From positions 4,616,946 through 4,680,945 of the forward strand of contig VZQC01010984.1 of assembly GCA_009823505.1 (NCBI GenBank): a stretch of DNA of 64,000 nt. The letters run 5' to 3'. The position numbers were made by a program, and so were the translations under genes. The notes under the pieces were generated by a model, which had not been told where the DNA came from, searched no databases, and saw nothing but the letters and a program-made list of their open reading frames with translations. This document shows, in pieces, positions 22,471 to 34,780 of the stretch (positions within the stretch are counted from its first letter, which is position 1; the number at the start of each line of letters is the position of its first letter). This DNA is from Rhizomys pruinosus. Lineage: Eukaryota > Chordata > Mammalia > Rodentia > Spalacidae.

Positions 22471-23100
22471 ACATATGTGCAACTATTACCCAGGTTAGGG
22501 AATAAAGCCTGATGGACATTTTAGATGCCCCCTGTTTAGCACCCTTCCTTCACCCACCTGTCCCACTCTTCAGAAATAACCACAATTTTCATAGTTTTTT
22601 TTCTGGTTTTAATATTTTGTATACATCAGTTATTTAGTATCCCTGTGTATCATTCTTTTCTTATTACATTGAATCTCACTTATGGTTATGTCGTATTCCT
22701 TGTTTTCCCATGGAAAAGATATATGATAGAATATCCACTTTATGGAGTACCTTTGGGTATTTATGATGGTCACAATGAGCATTATTTGCCAAATCTTTGA
22801 TGCAAATATGTATACATTTTTACTTAGTAAACAACGATTGTCATATTTTCTCATAATAATTTAGAGTTCTGTGGTTCTACACCCTCACTGACATTTTGTA
22901 ATGTCTGTATTTTTTTTTGAGACAAGGTCTCCCTACAGCCCCAGCTGGCCTGGAACTCACTCTGTAGACCAGGCTGGCCTTGAACTTACAGAGATCCGCC
23001 TGCCTCTGCCTCCTGAGTGCTAGGATCAAAGGTGTGTACCACCACACCCAGCATGTCTATATTTTTAATGTATGACATGCTAGTGAGTATATAATGCTTT
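22470..23100 (-). mobile_element. Ancient L1 3' region, antisense
   Basis: The order 'gtgcaactattaccca', 'cagaaataaccacaa', 'ttatggagtacctttgggta' and 'caccctcactgacatttt' follows the reverse of an old mammalian L1 3' UTR and ORF2 end. Heavily decayed. A B1 at 22911-23052 splits it. Confidence 0.55.
22911..23052 (-). mobile_element. B1 SINE, antisense
   Basis: Reverse B1 with a 14-base target-site duplication, 'atgtctgtattttt' (22901) and 'atgtctatattttt' (23053). Confidence 0.95.
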
Positions 23101-23109
23101 TTACAATTT

Positions 23110-23285
23110 TTGTGTGAGGGTGTATATGTACTGATGTTCACATGTCATGGAGAATGTGTGGAGATGAGAGGACAACTTCCTGGAGGTGGTTTTCTTCTTC
23201 CGACATGTGGGTCTGAGGAATCAACTTAGACCACCAGCTTAACAGCAGACACCTTTACCTACTGAGCTATCTTGACAGGGTAAAG
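23110..23285 (-). mobile_element. B3-like SINE, antisense
   Basis: 'gatgagaggacaacttcctg', 'ccgacatgtgggtctgagg', 'cacctttacctactgagcta' follow the reverse B3/B2-related pattern. Confidence 0.7.
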
Positions 23286-23994
23286 AGTATGTTGCCTTAA
23301 CATTTTTACTTGCAGTTCTGTCATCACACATTTTCTGGCTACTCTGCCATTCTTAGTACTAAGTGTTCAGGATTCTTAACACAAATATTCATAGGATTAT
23401 CAGCCTCTGTTTTTAGTTGATTGGCAAGAGTTGCTCTGCTACCTCAGGCATGAATCCTTCAATAACATCTCCACTGTGGCTTTACTTTTCTCTAACATCT
23501 TTTGATAAAGATTTTTATTTTCTTTTAAAGCTAATAATTTCCATATTTCATTGAAGAAAAATATTTCCCTACAGCATTTGATACATTATCTTTTGTATTC
23601 TAAATATGACTTATGAACATTTTCTTAAATGAACTAGTTTGAATAATACAAAAGTGTGTGTGAGAGTTTCCATACAAACTGGTAATTATTAATTTTTATT
23701 TTACCAGTGTGATGAGTGGAGCATAGCTTCTTATTGTTGTAATTATTTGCCAGTTATTCCAGACATAAGAATGATTATTTTTTCCTTTTTATTAATGTAC
23801 TCTAATATTAAATAATGATGAATTTCATTGTGACATTTTTCTCATGTTTCTAAGGTACTTTGATCATAGTCACCCCATTACACTCTCTTGTCCCCACTTC
23901 AGGCTTTGCTGATCCCTGTCTCTTCCCATATAGTGTCACTTCTACTTTACTATTTCCATTGTATTTTAACTTTATCAATCTGGATAATTTTTCA
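23286..23994. other. Unassigned; possible old L1 3' end
   Basis: Mostly unrecognised. At 23815-23960, 'tttcattgtgacattttt' and 'cattacactctcttgtcccc' resemble a common rodent L1-associated 3' sequence in reverse. Weak call. Confidence 0.35.
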
Positions 23995-24000
23995 ATATTG

Positions 24001-26940
24001 ATTAGGAAACAGAACCCATGGATATGCTGTGTACAAGAAACGCATCTTAACTTTAAGGATAGGCACCACCTTAAAGTGAAAGGATGGAAAAAAGTATTCC
24101 AAGCAAATGGTACCAAAAAGAAAGCAAGTGTTGCTATTTTAATATCAGACAAAATAGACTTCAAAGTAAAAGAAATCAGAAGGGACAAAGAAGGCCATTA
24201 CATTTTTATCAAAGGAACAATTCACCAAGAAGATTTCACAGTCATGAATATATATGCACCAAACTCTGGTGCACCAAACTTTATAAAGACAATTCTCCAG
24301 GACCACAAGTCACAGACTAACCCCAGCACACTCATAGTGGGAGATTTCAATACCCCACTGAGTCCTTTGGATAGGTCAACAGGACAAAAAATAAACAGAG
24401 AGACATCTGAACTGAACGATATGATACACCAAATGGACCTCATAGACCTCTACCGAACATTCCATCCTAATACCAGAGAATACACTTTCTACTCAGCACC
24501 CCACGGAACATTCTCCAAAATCGACCACATCCTGGGACACAGAAGAAACCTCTACAAATACAAAAAGATTGAAATAATTTCATGCATCCTGTCAGACCAC
24601 AGTGCAATGAAGCTCAACATCAACACCAGGACAAGCCCTCCTGCCTACAAGAACACATGGAGACTAAACAACACACTCTTGAATAATGAATGGGTCAAGG
24701 AAGAGATAAAGAAAGAAATAAAAACATTCCTGGAACTGAATGACAATGACAATACAACACAACAAAACTTATGGGATACCTTAAAAGCAGTCCTAAGAGG
24801 GAAATTTATAGCCCTGGGTGCCTACATTAGAAAAACAGAAAGAGCACAAGTGAATGATCTAACACTACAGCTAAAAGCACTTGAGAGGCAACAACAGATG
24901 AACCCTAAACGCAACAGACAGGAAGAAATAACAAAAATCAGAGCAGAAATCAATGAAATAGAAACAAAGAAAACAATACAAAAAATCAATGAAGCCAAAA
25001 GTTGGTTCTTTGAAAGAATAAACAAGATAGACAGACCTCTAGCCCAGTTAACAAAAAGAAAGAAGGAACAACTCCAAATCAATACAATCTGTGATGAAAA
25101 GGGAAATATCACAACGGACAAGGAAAAGATCAAGAAAATTATATGGGAATATTACAAGAACCTATATTCTACCAAGTTTGAAAATCTAGAAGAAATGGAT
25201 GAATATCTGAAATCTTGGGAATCACCAAAGCTTGGCCAAGAGGAGACCAGCAGCTTAAACAGACCCATAACATATGAAGAAATAGAGGATGTAGTAAGAA
25301 GCCTCCCAACTAAAAAAAGCCCAGGCCCAGACGGTTTCACAGCAGAATTCTATAAAACATTTCAAAAAGACCTACAACCATTATTTCTGAAACTGTTTAG
25401 AAGTATACAATCAGAGGGAATTCTCCCAAATTCCTTCTATGAAGCCAACATCACTCTATTACCAAAACCAGGCAAAGATCCAACTAAAAAGGAGAATTAT
25501 AGACCCATCTCCCTCATGAACACAGATGCCAAAATTCTAAACAGAATACTGGCAAATCGCATACAGACCCACATCAAGAAGATCATCCATCATGACCAAG
25601 TTGGATTCATACCAGAGATGCAGGGATGGTTCAACATACGAAAATCAATAAACATCATCAAACACATAAACGGAATCAAAGACAAAAACCACACCATCAT
25701 CTCAATTGATGCTGAAAAAGCCTTTGACAAAATCCAGCATCCCTTCATGCTTAAAGTCCTAGAAGGAATTGGATTGGAGGGATCATTCCTCAATGTAATC
25801 AAAGCCATATACAGGAAACCCACAGCCAATATCATCCTAAATGGGGAAATGACGGAAACATTCCCTTTAAAGGTAGGAACTCGGCAAGGCTGCCCCCTAT
25901 CACCACTCCTCTTCAATATAGTGCTTGAAACACTTGCTAGAGCAATAAGGCAAGAAAAGGATATTAAAGGAGTACTAATTGGAAAAGAGGAAGTCAAACT
26001 ATCCCTATTTGCTGATGATATGATTGTTTACTTAAGAGATGCAAAAAACTCCACCAGAAAACTCCTAGAAACGATTAACAGCTTCAGCAAAGTGGCAGGA
26101 TACAAAATTAACCTTAGAAAATCAATGGCCTTTCTTTACACCAAGAACAAGCAACTGGAGAAAGAATTCAAAGAGACCTTCCCACTCACAATAGCCTCAA
26201 AAACAATAAGATACCTAGGAACAAACCTAACCAAAGACACCAAAGACCTCTACAACAAAAATTTTAAACCCTTAAAGAAAGAAATTGAAGAAGACCTCAG
26301 AAGATGGAAAAACCTCCCATGCTCATGGATTGGGAAAATTAACATTGTAAAAATGTCCATTTTACCAAAACTCTTGTATAGATTTAATGCAATCCCAATC
26401 AAAATCCCCAAGAGTTTCTTCACAGGCTTGGAAACAAAAGTTCTTAAATTCATTTGGAGAAACAAAAGACCCCGAATAGCCAAATCAATCCTGAGTGAAA
26501 AGAGCTACACAGGAGGGATCTCTATACCAGATTTTAAACTATACTACAGGGCTATAGTCATAAAAACAGCCTGGTACTGGCACAAAAACAGACCTGTTGA
26601 CCAATGGAACAAAACCGAAGATCCAAATCTGAGCACATACAATTTCAGCCATCTCATATTTGACAAGGGGGCCAAGAAGCCACAATGGAGAAAAGACAGC
26701 ATCTTCAGCAAGTGGTGTTGGCAAAACTGGATCACCACTTGTAGAAGAATGAAATTAAACCCCTACCTCTCGCCCTGTACAAAAGTCAACTCCAGATGGA
26801 TTAAAGACCTCAACGTGAAACCCCAAACTCTGAAGGCAATAGAAGAAAAAGTTGGCAGCAGACTACAAGACATAGGCATAGGAAAAGACTTCCTAAATCA
26901 GACAGCAGCTGTGCAAGAATTAAGGTCGACAATTGACTAA
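24001..26940 (+). pseudogene. L1 ORF2 (endonuclease-reverse transcriptase), truncated
   Basis: This frame opens upstream at 23860, but only from about residue 48 ('IRKQNPW') is it L1. ORF2p nicks target DNA and primes reverse transcription of L1 RNA. Visible, numbered in the 1,026-residue frame: endonuclease QETHL (E60), GDFN (D162, N164) and SDH (D246, H247); reverse-transcriptase FADD (717-720). The start of the endonuclease domain (about 35-40 residues, with its first catalytic Asn) is missing. A TAA at 26938-26940 sits where related copies read a lysine codon before 'WDL', so one substitution ended the frame about 250 codons early. Not active as it stands. Confidence 0.95.
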
Positions 26941-27698
26941 TGGGACCTCATTGAACTCAAAAGCTTCTGTACATCAAAAGAAACAATCCAGGAAGTGAAG
27001 AGAAATCCTACAGAGTGGAAAGAAACCTTCACCACAGAAACATCTGACAAAGCATTGATTTCCAGAATATATAAACTCAAAAAACAAGAAAGAAAACAAA
27101 TGACCCACTCAAGAGATGGAGCAAAGAGCTGAACAGAGACTTCACAAGTGAGGAATTAGAGATGGCTGAGAAACATCTTAAGAAGTGTTCAACATCACTT
27201 ATAATTAAGGAAATGCAAATCAAAACCACTTTAAGATATCATCTTACTGCAATAAGACTGGCTAGAATCAAGAAAACAAATGATACCAAGTGCTGGAGAG
27301 ATTGTGGGGAAAGGGGAACACTCATCCACTGCTGGTGGGAATGTAAACTCATACAGCCACTATGGAAAGCAGTGTGGAGAGCCCTTGGAAGACTTGGAAT
27401 GAACTTGCCACCTGACCCAGCCATACCACTCCTGGGCATGTACTCACAAGACTCATCTTACCACAGAGATACATGCATAGCCATGTTTATTGCAGCTCTC
27501 TTCACAATAGTAAGGAGCTGGAACCAACCCAAGTGCCCCTCAACTGATGAGTGGATAGAGAATATGTGGTACATCTACACAATGGAGTTCTATGCAGCAG
27601 TAAAGAAAGATGACATCCTGAGCTTTGCAGGTAAATGGCTGGAGCTAGAAGATATCATGCTGAGTGAAGTAACACAGTCCCAGAAAAACAAACGATGA
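26941..27698 (+). pseudogene. L1 ORF2 C-terminal part, out of frame
   Basis: After the stop at 26938 the reading continues in the same frame ('[10 protein letters not shown]') to about 27095. There an A-rich run shifts the frame by one base. The last 178 codons (from 27162) are then open to the natural stop. They hold the cysteine-rich motif C-x3-C-x7-H-x4-C near 27291, 'DPAIPLLGMYSQDSSY' and 'YTMEFYAAVKKDDI'. One stop and one frameshift are the only clear lesions in this part. Confidence 0.92.
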
Positions 27699-27829
27699 AT
27701 GGTATCCCTCATCTGTGGATGCTAGCACCAATTACCTAATTGTATGGCACACTGAGCAATGTGAATGTGATCTGAAAACAACTGTGCTCTTATATTTTGA
27801 ATCCCTTAAAATATAATAAATAAAAAAAG

Positions 27830-28065
27830 AAGGTGGAGGAAGTGTATCACTAGGGGTGGGCTTAGATAGTTCTTAATCCTTGCTGTATTTCTAGACCTGC
27901 TCTGCTTCCTGTGCCGGCTTTGCTGCTACTCCAACCACTTCTGCCACCATGCCTCCCTGCTATGGTGGACTTTCCTCTTGGGAACCATAAGCTAAATAAA
28001 CTTTCCTTTTATAAGTTCCCTTGGTCATGGTGTTTCATGACAGCAACAGAAATGTAAATAATACA
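27830..28065 (+). mobile_element. MaLR 5' LTR, 5' part missing
   Basis: Starts mid-LTR at 'gaaggtggaggaagtg', directly after the L1 tail, and ends 'aataataca'. The first ~85 bases present in the other LTRs are absent, also on the far side of the L1. Confidence 0.8.
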
Positions 28066-29450
28066 GAAATTGTTACCAAGAGTGAGGTAGTGCTGTGCAA
28101 ACCTGACCATGTACGTTTTTTGAGGAATGTGGAAGATTTTGAAAGTTTAGGCTAGAAAAGAGGTTGAAATGCTGTGTGCAAAGCTTAATGGGCCATTCTA
28201 GTACGAGCTTGGAAAAGAGCAGTGTGCTAACAAAGTAGTTCCAGAGGACTTAAACAGTAATTGGGATATTTTAGCAAAGACTCTGGCTGGAGTGTGCCCA
28301 CAGCCTAAGAAATTGCCTGAGGCTAAGTTGAAAAACAATGAACTAATTTTTTGGTGGAGCATAGTTCAAGACATCCTCATGTAGAAATGGTGTCAGGGCT
28401 ACTGATGGTGAATATTTTGCAGATCTTCAGTGAAAGAGAGCAAAGGGAGCAGAAAGAAATGCAGAATGTTCAGTTTGTATTGAAAAAGAGCACTAGGAAC
28501 TTTGATGTTGGAGCCAAGGCATATGCTGAAAGAGAGGGCCCCTTTGATGTGAAGATTAAATTGATTAAGGAGAGCTCTAGAGATTTGCACTTAAACAATA
28601 GAAAGAGTGCCTTCTGGGCAAGACCACACCCAGCTAAGCCTCCAACTTGTAAAAGGAAAATGCTGCAGGGTTTTTGTCCTAGAAAAGCACAGAACAGATA
28701 AGCTTCCAAAGTAGATGAAGCAGGCTGGGGTCCATCAACAAACTTGTTACCAAACATGGCAGTGTCATTTACCTGGTGCTGGCTTTAGAGGCATGAAAGA
28801 TAAAAGAGTGAAGGGGTCATTGGTTCTTCCTCTATGGTTTCAGAGAGCTACTGAGGCCAGGCAGTGTGCAGCAGGAACATCCCTCCATAAAGAAATCTCC
28901 AGTGGGCTAAGACACTCCGATAGACCATTGCCTGAAACTGTGAAGTTGAAGCCTGGTTGGCAGTAGAGACCCCAAGAAGACATTACTAATACCAGAACCA
29001 TGAGACATCTACCAAGGAGAGCTGCCTACAGGGAGTAGTGCCATCCCAAGAGAGAGACATATGTTGTATACAGCAAAGCCTGAGAGGCTGAGCTATCTAA
29101 GCCTTTTGGAAGTAAAGTCCCAGAAGTCAGACATGGAGTTAATGGACTTGGTGTTTGTCCTGCTGGTTTTCAGTCTTGATTTGGTCTGGTTTTTCCTCAC
29201 TATACCTCTATTCCTCCCTTCTGGAATGGGACTATGTATTTGGTTCCACTGTACATTGGAAGTATATAATTTGTCTTTTGGTTTATAGGGGTTTACAGTT
29301 AGGAGATTTCCCTGAGTCTCGAAATAGGCTTTGGACTGGACTTTTGAATAGTATTGATATTGGTAAAGATTATGGGGACTTTGAAGGTTGGACTAAATGC
29401 ATTTTGCATTTTATATAGTCAAGAGCCTATGGAGGCCAGGGAGTGAAATA
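28066..29450 (+). mobile_element. MaLR interior, longer version
   Basis: Matches the interior at 3493-4250 ('gcttaatgggccattctagt', 'ctgggatatttt'-type blocks) but about 600 bases longer. It ends in a purine-rich 'ggaggccagggagtgaaata' before the LTR. The 116-codon frame at 28351-28701 is lysine/arginine-rich, with no gag or pol motif. Confidence 0.8.
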
Positions 29451-29792
29451 TGGTAGCTTGAATGGGCATATCTCCCATAGGCTCCAAGTATTTGAATATT
29501 TTGTCCCCTGTTGGTAGAGCCATTTTGGAAGGTCTTAGAAGGTGTGGACTTGCAGGGGTGGGCTTACAGAGTTGTTAGGCCTTCCTGTATTTCAGGCCCT
29601 GCCCTGCTTCCTGTGCCTGCTTGAAGACATGAGAGCTGAGCTTCTGCTTCTACTCCAACCACCTCTGCCACCATGCCTCCCTGTCATTATGGACTCTTAC
29701 CCCTTTGGAACCATAAACTAAATAAACTCTCCCTTTTATAAGTTACCTTGGTCATGGCATTTTATCACAGCAACAGAAAAATAACCAATACA
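29451..29792 (+). mobile_element. MaLR 3' LTR
   Basis: A 342-base LTR from 'tggtagcttgaatgggcata' to 'aaccaataca', with 'ctaaataaactctccc' as the polyadenylation area. Confidence 0.85.
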
Positions 29793-29809
29793 ATAGTTCA
29801 CAATGTCTG

Positions 29810-30235
29810 GGCATTTATAAATTTCTTCTAGATTTTATAACTTATCAGAGTATAATTTTTCAAAAATATTCACTGTTGTTCCATTGGATTTCATTCATAT
29901 GTGTATTTTTTTCCCTTTTGTCTATAATTTTATTGATTTGGGTTTTTTCTATATTTTCTTTTGGTTTGTTTGCCCACAGGTTTACCAACATGTTTTAGCT
30001 TTCAAAAAACCACTTTTTCATTTCATTGATCTTTTGTATTGTTCTTTGGGTTTCTATATCATTGATTTTGGTTCTAATCGTTATTATTTCTTTCCTCCTG
30101 TTAATTTGAGATTTGGATTCTTCTTTCTCTAAGACATTGGTATTCAATATTATTTCACTTATTTGAGAACTATCTGATTTCTGAAAATAGTCACTCATAG
30201 CTATAAAATTCCCTGTAAGTAATCTGGTGTAATTC
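29810..30235 (-). mobile_element. Ancient L1 ORF2 fragment, antisense
   Basis: 'ttttattgatttgggttttt', 'ctttcaaaaaaccacttttt', 'tgatcttttgtattg' and 'catagctataaaattccc' follow the reverse of the ORF2 region between endonuclease and RT. The minus frame 29995-30198 reads 'RKEIITIRTKINDIETQRTI', close to the L1 ORF2 of the young copy. Confidence 0.82.
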
Positions 30236-31060
30236 TAAATGAAATTTCCTTTGAGAGGAATGTAATGCTCCTGTCTTGCATTTGTCAATAGTCTCTCTTC
30301 TGTACCCTTGAAATTTCAAGTATAATATAATGGGGAAAGATTCTTTTCTGGTGAATTCTTCTCTCGTGTCTATTCATGGTTCCACATGATTCTTGCGCTT
30401 ATATCCCCATATGTTTGTGTGGATTCGGGTGATTTTCTATAATAACTTTATTGCATAGGGTTTATATGCCTTTAGTTTGTATATCAGCCTCTTCAGCCCA
30501 AGATTATTATACTTGGACTCTTCACTATATCTCGAAGTTCCTGAAAATTATGGTCATGATTGCTTCATTTTTCCTTCACTGTTACTTAATTTTAATAATT
30601 TCTCGGTATATCTTCATTGTAGGATAGCTTTTTTCTATTTGATTTAATTTGTGGTGATGAGTTCCATTGGCTTTTTCTTTGATTGTTGAACTTTCATGTA
30701 TACGATTTCCACTGTTTTGTTTTGTTTTCAGAATCTCTGTATATTTATGGAGCTACTTGCCCAAGCCTTGAATTAGTTTTCTTCTTTCATTCATATGTTT
30801 ATTTGAATATTCTTCAAGATCATCCATCATTTTTAAAAACTAGACTTTTATAGTCTTTGCTCATCCAGTATTTCAGCCCTTCCAGTATGTTTGGATTTCA
30901 TTATTAAAGAGTTTTGAACATTTGAGAGAATCATTGTCACCTTATTTTTCTGTGTTTCTTGTGTTTCTCTATTGTTATTTATGAATTGGTTTGTGTCAAA
31001 ACCCATTCTTTTTTATATAAGGCTCTTCTTAGTAGACAACCTTCTTTTGAAGTCTTATTC
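30236..31060 (-). mobile_element. Probable old L1 5'/ORF1-region relic
   Basis: T-rich sequence with 'ttcattcatatgtttatttg' and 'cattgtcaccttatttttct', plausible for a reversed L1 ORF1/5' region next to the ORF2 piece. Too decayed to be firm. Confidence 0.4.
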
Positions 31061-32599
31061 CTCTGTATCATTCAGATGACTGAATGACTGCAGTGACTAC
31101 AGAATGAAAGAAAGACAAATACCTAATTATCATAAAAGTAGGAAATACTGAACATTTTCCCAACGTGGATAGAAAAAAACGATATTTACAAAATTAAGTA
31201 GTAATTTAGAAATTAGTAAGTGCAATAATATTATTAATAAAGTAATAAGATGGAGGAATGATGAAAGAAAAATGTAGAGGAGCATGATAGAAGAAGAGAA
31301 ATAAATGGGATGAAATTATAAAAAGTAATAGTTAAAAAACAATATGTAAAGCAACTTACAAAGCAGAGGGTAAAGACACTTCATTCCCTCACCTCCACAT
31401 TGTCATTCTTCAGTTTACTTGTTAGTGATAGTAAAGAGGAATTTAATTTCTGAATTCCAACCTGATGAGTCCAAAAAGGCCGTTTATAAGCTGAGACCCA
31501 CCTTGCCTTACCCACGAAGGCCTGTGCTACTATAACTCCTACTGAAGTGATTTCCTAGATATGTTTTCAGTAGGCTGGCCCAGTAGTACATAATGCAAGA
31601 CACACCATGTAAACTCAGAGATCACCTGGATAGATGCCCCCTCACATCAAAGATCTCTACCCATGTGAACATGAATGTACCAAACTCTGAGCAGTGGATA
31701 AATTTCACCAAGGCTCTGAACATGTAGAAAGCAGTCAGACTAAAGCAATACGCGCTGTCTGTAGAAGCCGAGGACACTGGGAAAATCCTTTTCTAGTCTT
31801 GACTTTGCTGTCCTTCATGACCTTTGTATTTGTACACTCCTGACTTGCTTCTCTTCCCAGACCCCAAGCTGCAGTTCCTACTTGTAAGCAATCTCTGCTT
31901 ACCTTTGCAATGGGTCTCTCACACTTCCTACCATGTGGACTTGTGTTTGCAAAATTGTACCCAATTTCCAACCAGTTCCATGAGCCCGTATTGATTCTCA
32001 AGAGTACTTGCTGAAATATCCAGTGGAGAAAGGGAGCCTTGCAGGGTTTGGAGAAATGAAGCCATTCCTCTCCAGTGCCAAAAATTTGACTGTTAAGATG
32101 ATTCTCCACCATGTGAGCAAAGTAGGAAGTACGGAAGCCTATGGAATCCTTACTGTTCCATGGATCACGGATTTTTTTGGAGTAAAAAATATTTTTACAG
32201 AACACCAGATTTTACATCTATGAAACCACAAACACTTTCCTTTTCTCTTTTGCTAGAAGCTTTACTGAGAGAAATCTCCCATCTTCCCCGTGTTTCATAT
32301 CATCCAGTGTGAGGTATGCCATTACTTTCATAATCCTAAAGTTTAATATGTCAAGATTTGGCTTGGTCTTTAACTACCTACTGTTTACTCTTCCCTTCCA
32401 TCTGTTTCTGTGTTATGTACCTTTCCTGTACCCATCCATCTGATACTTCGTTTTAGATTTGTGGACATGCATGTAAGTGCTGGGTTTTTTAAAACCACCA
32501 TCTTTCCCAACTTGCATCAAGATATGTTTTAAATCTGTGGTTGTGCTGCCGTTGCAGTGCAAGTTTAGGCAGGACAGGAAGTGAATAACAGGAATAATC
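31061..32599. other. Unassigned stretch
   Basis: No repeat or gene recognised. The 156-codon minus frame at 31735-32205 has no recognisable domain and no flanking gene signals. Confidence 0.45.
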
Positions 32600-32985
32600 C
32601 ATTGCCTTGGACCGTATATTATTTGGTCCTAATGACAAGATAACAGACAGAAGCAAGTTAAGGAAGGAAAAGTTTGTTTTGGCTCAAGGATGCAAAGGGT
32701 ACCATCCATCATGGTGGCAAAGAATTTCTGTGCAGCAAGAACTGTGTTGGAGACTGTTCATATTATGGCTGACCAGGAAACAGCGAATTAGCCCCAAACC
32801 TGGCCTAGCCATAGCCTTCAAAGGCCACTCCTAGTTACCTACTGCATCTCACTAGGTCACATCTCAAAGGTTACACAGTATCCTAAAACTGGCCCCAACT
32901 GAGGACCAATTATTAAATGCAAGAGCTTGTGGGGATAAGACTTGGATTATTGGAACAGGAACTGACCTGGAACATTTCATCTGAA
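32600..32985 (-). mobile_element. Old MaLR/ERVL-type LTR, antisense
   Basis: 'ggaaaagtttgttttggctc', 'ccatccatcatggtggcaa', 'ccaaacctggcc' and 'ggtcacatctcaaagg' follow the reverse of rodent MaLR-like LTRs. Family not assigned. Confidence 0.5.
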
Positions 32986-33039
32986 GTTAAGCCCTCATAG
33001 TGCTAAACCATATGCACACTGTGATGAGAGAAAATCTAT

Positions 33040-34780
33040 CAATGGTACAACACGTTTTCATTATCCATTCAACTTTGTGAGACATTTAAGTTCCTTCCAT
33101 TTCTTCATTATTGCTTAGAGAGCAGCAAAACACATGGAGGTACAGGTATCTTTACAGTATGATGAGTTCTTCAGGTATATGCCAAGGAGTAGTATAACTG
33201 CATTGTATGGTAGGTTCATTTTCGTTCTTTGAGAGTTCCCCACAGGGCCTTCCAGATTGGCTGCACTAGTCTGCGTTCCCACCAACAGTGAAAGAATGTT
33301 TCATTTTCTCCACACCCTCACCAGTGTCTTTTTTCCTTCATTTTCATGATCTTAACCAGTCTGATTGGGGTAAGATAGAATCTTAAAGTGCTTTTTATCT
33401 GCATTTCTCAAATTACTAAGGATGTTGAGCAGTTTTGAAGGTGTTTCTTAGCCATTTTTATTTTGTCATTTGAGAATTCCCTGCTCATGTCTGTAGCCCA
33501 TCTTTTTATCGGGGCACTTACTTTCTTTCTACTTTGTTTTTTCAGTTCTTTGTATATTTTGGATATTAATCCTCTGTTGGATGTGTAGCTGGTGAAGATT
33601 TTCTCCCACTCAGTGGGTTTCCTGTTCACTTCCTTGGCTGTTTCTTTTGCTATACAGAAGCTTTGTAGCTTAATGAGTTCCCATTTACGGATTGTTTCCT
33701 TTAATGCCTGAGCAGCTGATGTCCCATTAAGAAAGTCCTTTGAGGGTACTGTCTATGTGTTCTTCTAGCAATTTCAGAGCTTCGGATTTTATATTGAGGT
33801 CTTTGATCCACTTGGAGTTGACATTTGTTCAGGGAGAAATATGAGTCCGATTTCATTCTTCTATAAGTAGTGATCCACTTCTGCCAGCACCATTTGTTGA
33901 AGATGCTTCTTTTCTTCCATTGTGTATTCTTGGCACATTTGTCAAATATCAAGTGGCTGGAATTGTATGTTCTCATGTTTGTGTCTTCTATTCTGTTCCA
34001 TTGATCTACATGTCTATTTTTGTGCCACTGCCATAGTGTTTTTATAACTACAGCTTTGTAATATTACTACAGAGCTGTAATAAACATCCCTGAGATCTGG
34101 TATGGTGATGCCTCCTACGTTATTCTTTTTTTCTCAAAAGTATTTTGGCTATCTGGGGTCTTTTGTGGTTCCATATGAATTTTTAGATGACTTTTTCTAA
34201 TTCTGTGAAGGCTGTTGTGGGGATCTTGACTGGCATTGCATTGAATCTATATACCATTTTTAGTAAGATAGTTATTTTAATATTGATTCTACCAATTCAT
34301 GGGCATGGTAGATTTTTCCATCTCCTAGTGGCTTCCTCTATCTCTTTCTTTAAAGTTTTGAAATTTTCATTGTAGAGATCTGGTTTTGGTTAGGTTTATT
34401 CCTAATTATTATTATTTTTTTAAGTTAATGTGAATAGGAGGGTTTCCTTGTATGTTCGCTTTTCCTCATTGCTTGTTGTTGGTATATAGAAGTGCTACTG
34501 TTTTTTTAAGTTGATTTTGTAACCTGCCACTTTACTAAAAATATTAATTATTTCTAGTAGTTTCTGGTGGAATTTTCTGTATCTCTTATGTATAATACCA
34601 TAGCATCTGCAAATAGGGATAATTTGACTTCTTTTTGCAATCAATATTCCTGGAATTTCATGTTCTTTTCTTGTTGCTCTTGCAAGGGTTTCAAACCGTA
34701 CATTGAAAAGCACTAGAGATGGAGGGCAACCCTGTCTGGTTCCTGATTTTAATTCTATCTTTTTTAAGAATATCCACACT
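33040..34780 (-). mobile_element. Old L1 ORF2, antisense
   Basis: Reverse ORF2 from C-terminus (33040) back to the RT domain (34780). Minus-strand frames show '[27 protein letters not shown]', cut at 'LKKQ' (33408-33629), 'YNSSHLIFDKCAK' (33701-33976) and 'KSGTRQGCPPSLVLFNV' (34495-34779). The FADD box is degraded. The 3' UTR is absent. Confidence 0.9.

Larger units (their letters stand above)
23995..27829 (+). mobile_element. Youngest L1 in window, 5'-truncated
   Basis: L1 beginning at about 23995-24001 inside the ORF2 endonuclease domain, continuing through ORF2, a ~130-base 3' UTR (27699-27828) and a short A-rich tail. ORF1 and the 5' UTR are absent. Coding sequence is close to intact, suggesting recent insertion. 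The 3' end abuts a partial MaLR LTR. No clear target-site duplication was found. Confidence 0.93.

Noticed and set aside
23860..24000. N-terminal 47 codons of the long L1 frame as part of ORF2
   Set aside because: They match non-L1 flanking DNA; L1 similarity begins at about 24001, so the upstream ATG is accidental.
28351..28701. 116-codon frame in the MaLR interior, possible gag
   Set aside because: No matrix, capsid or zinc-knuckle motif, and MaLR interiors are normally non-coding.
31735..32205. 156-codon minus-strand open frame
   Set aside because: No domain, no homologous copy in the window, no promoter or splice context; length is within reach of chance among many frames.
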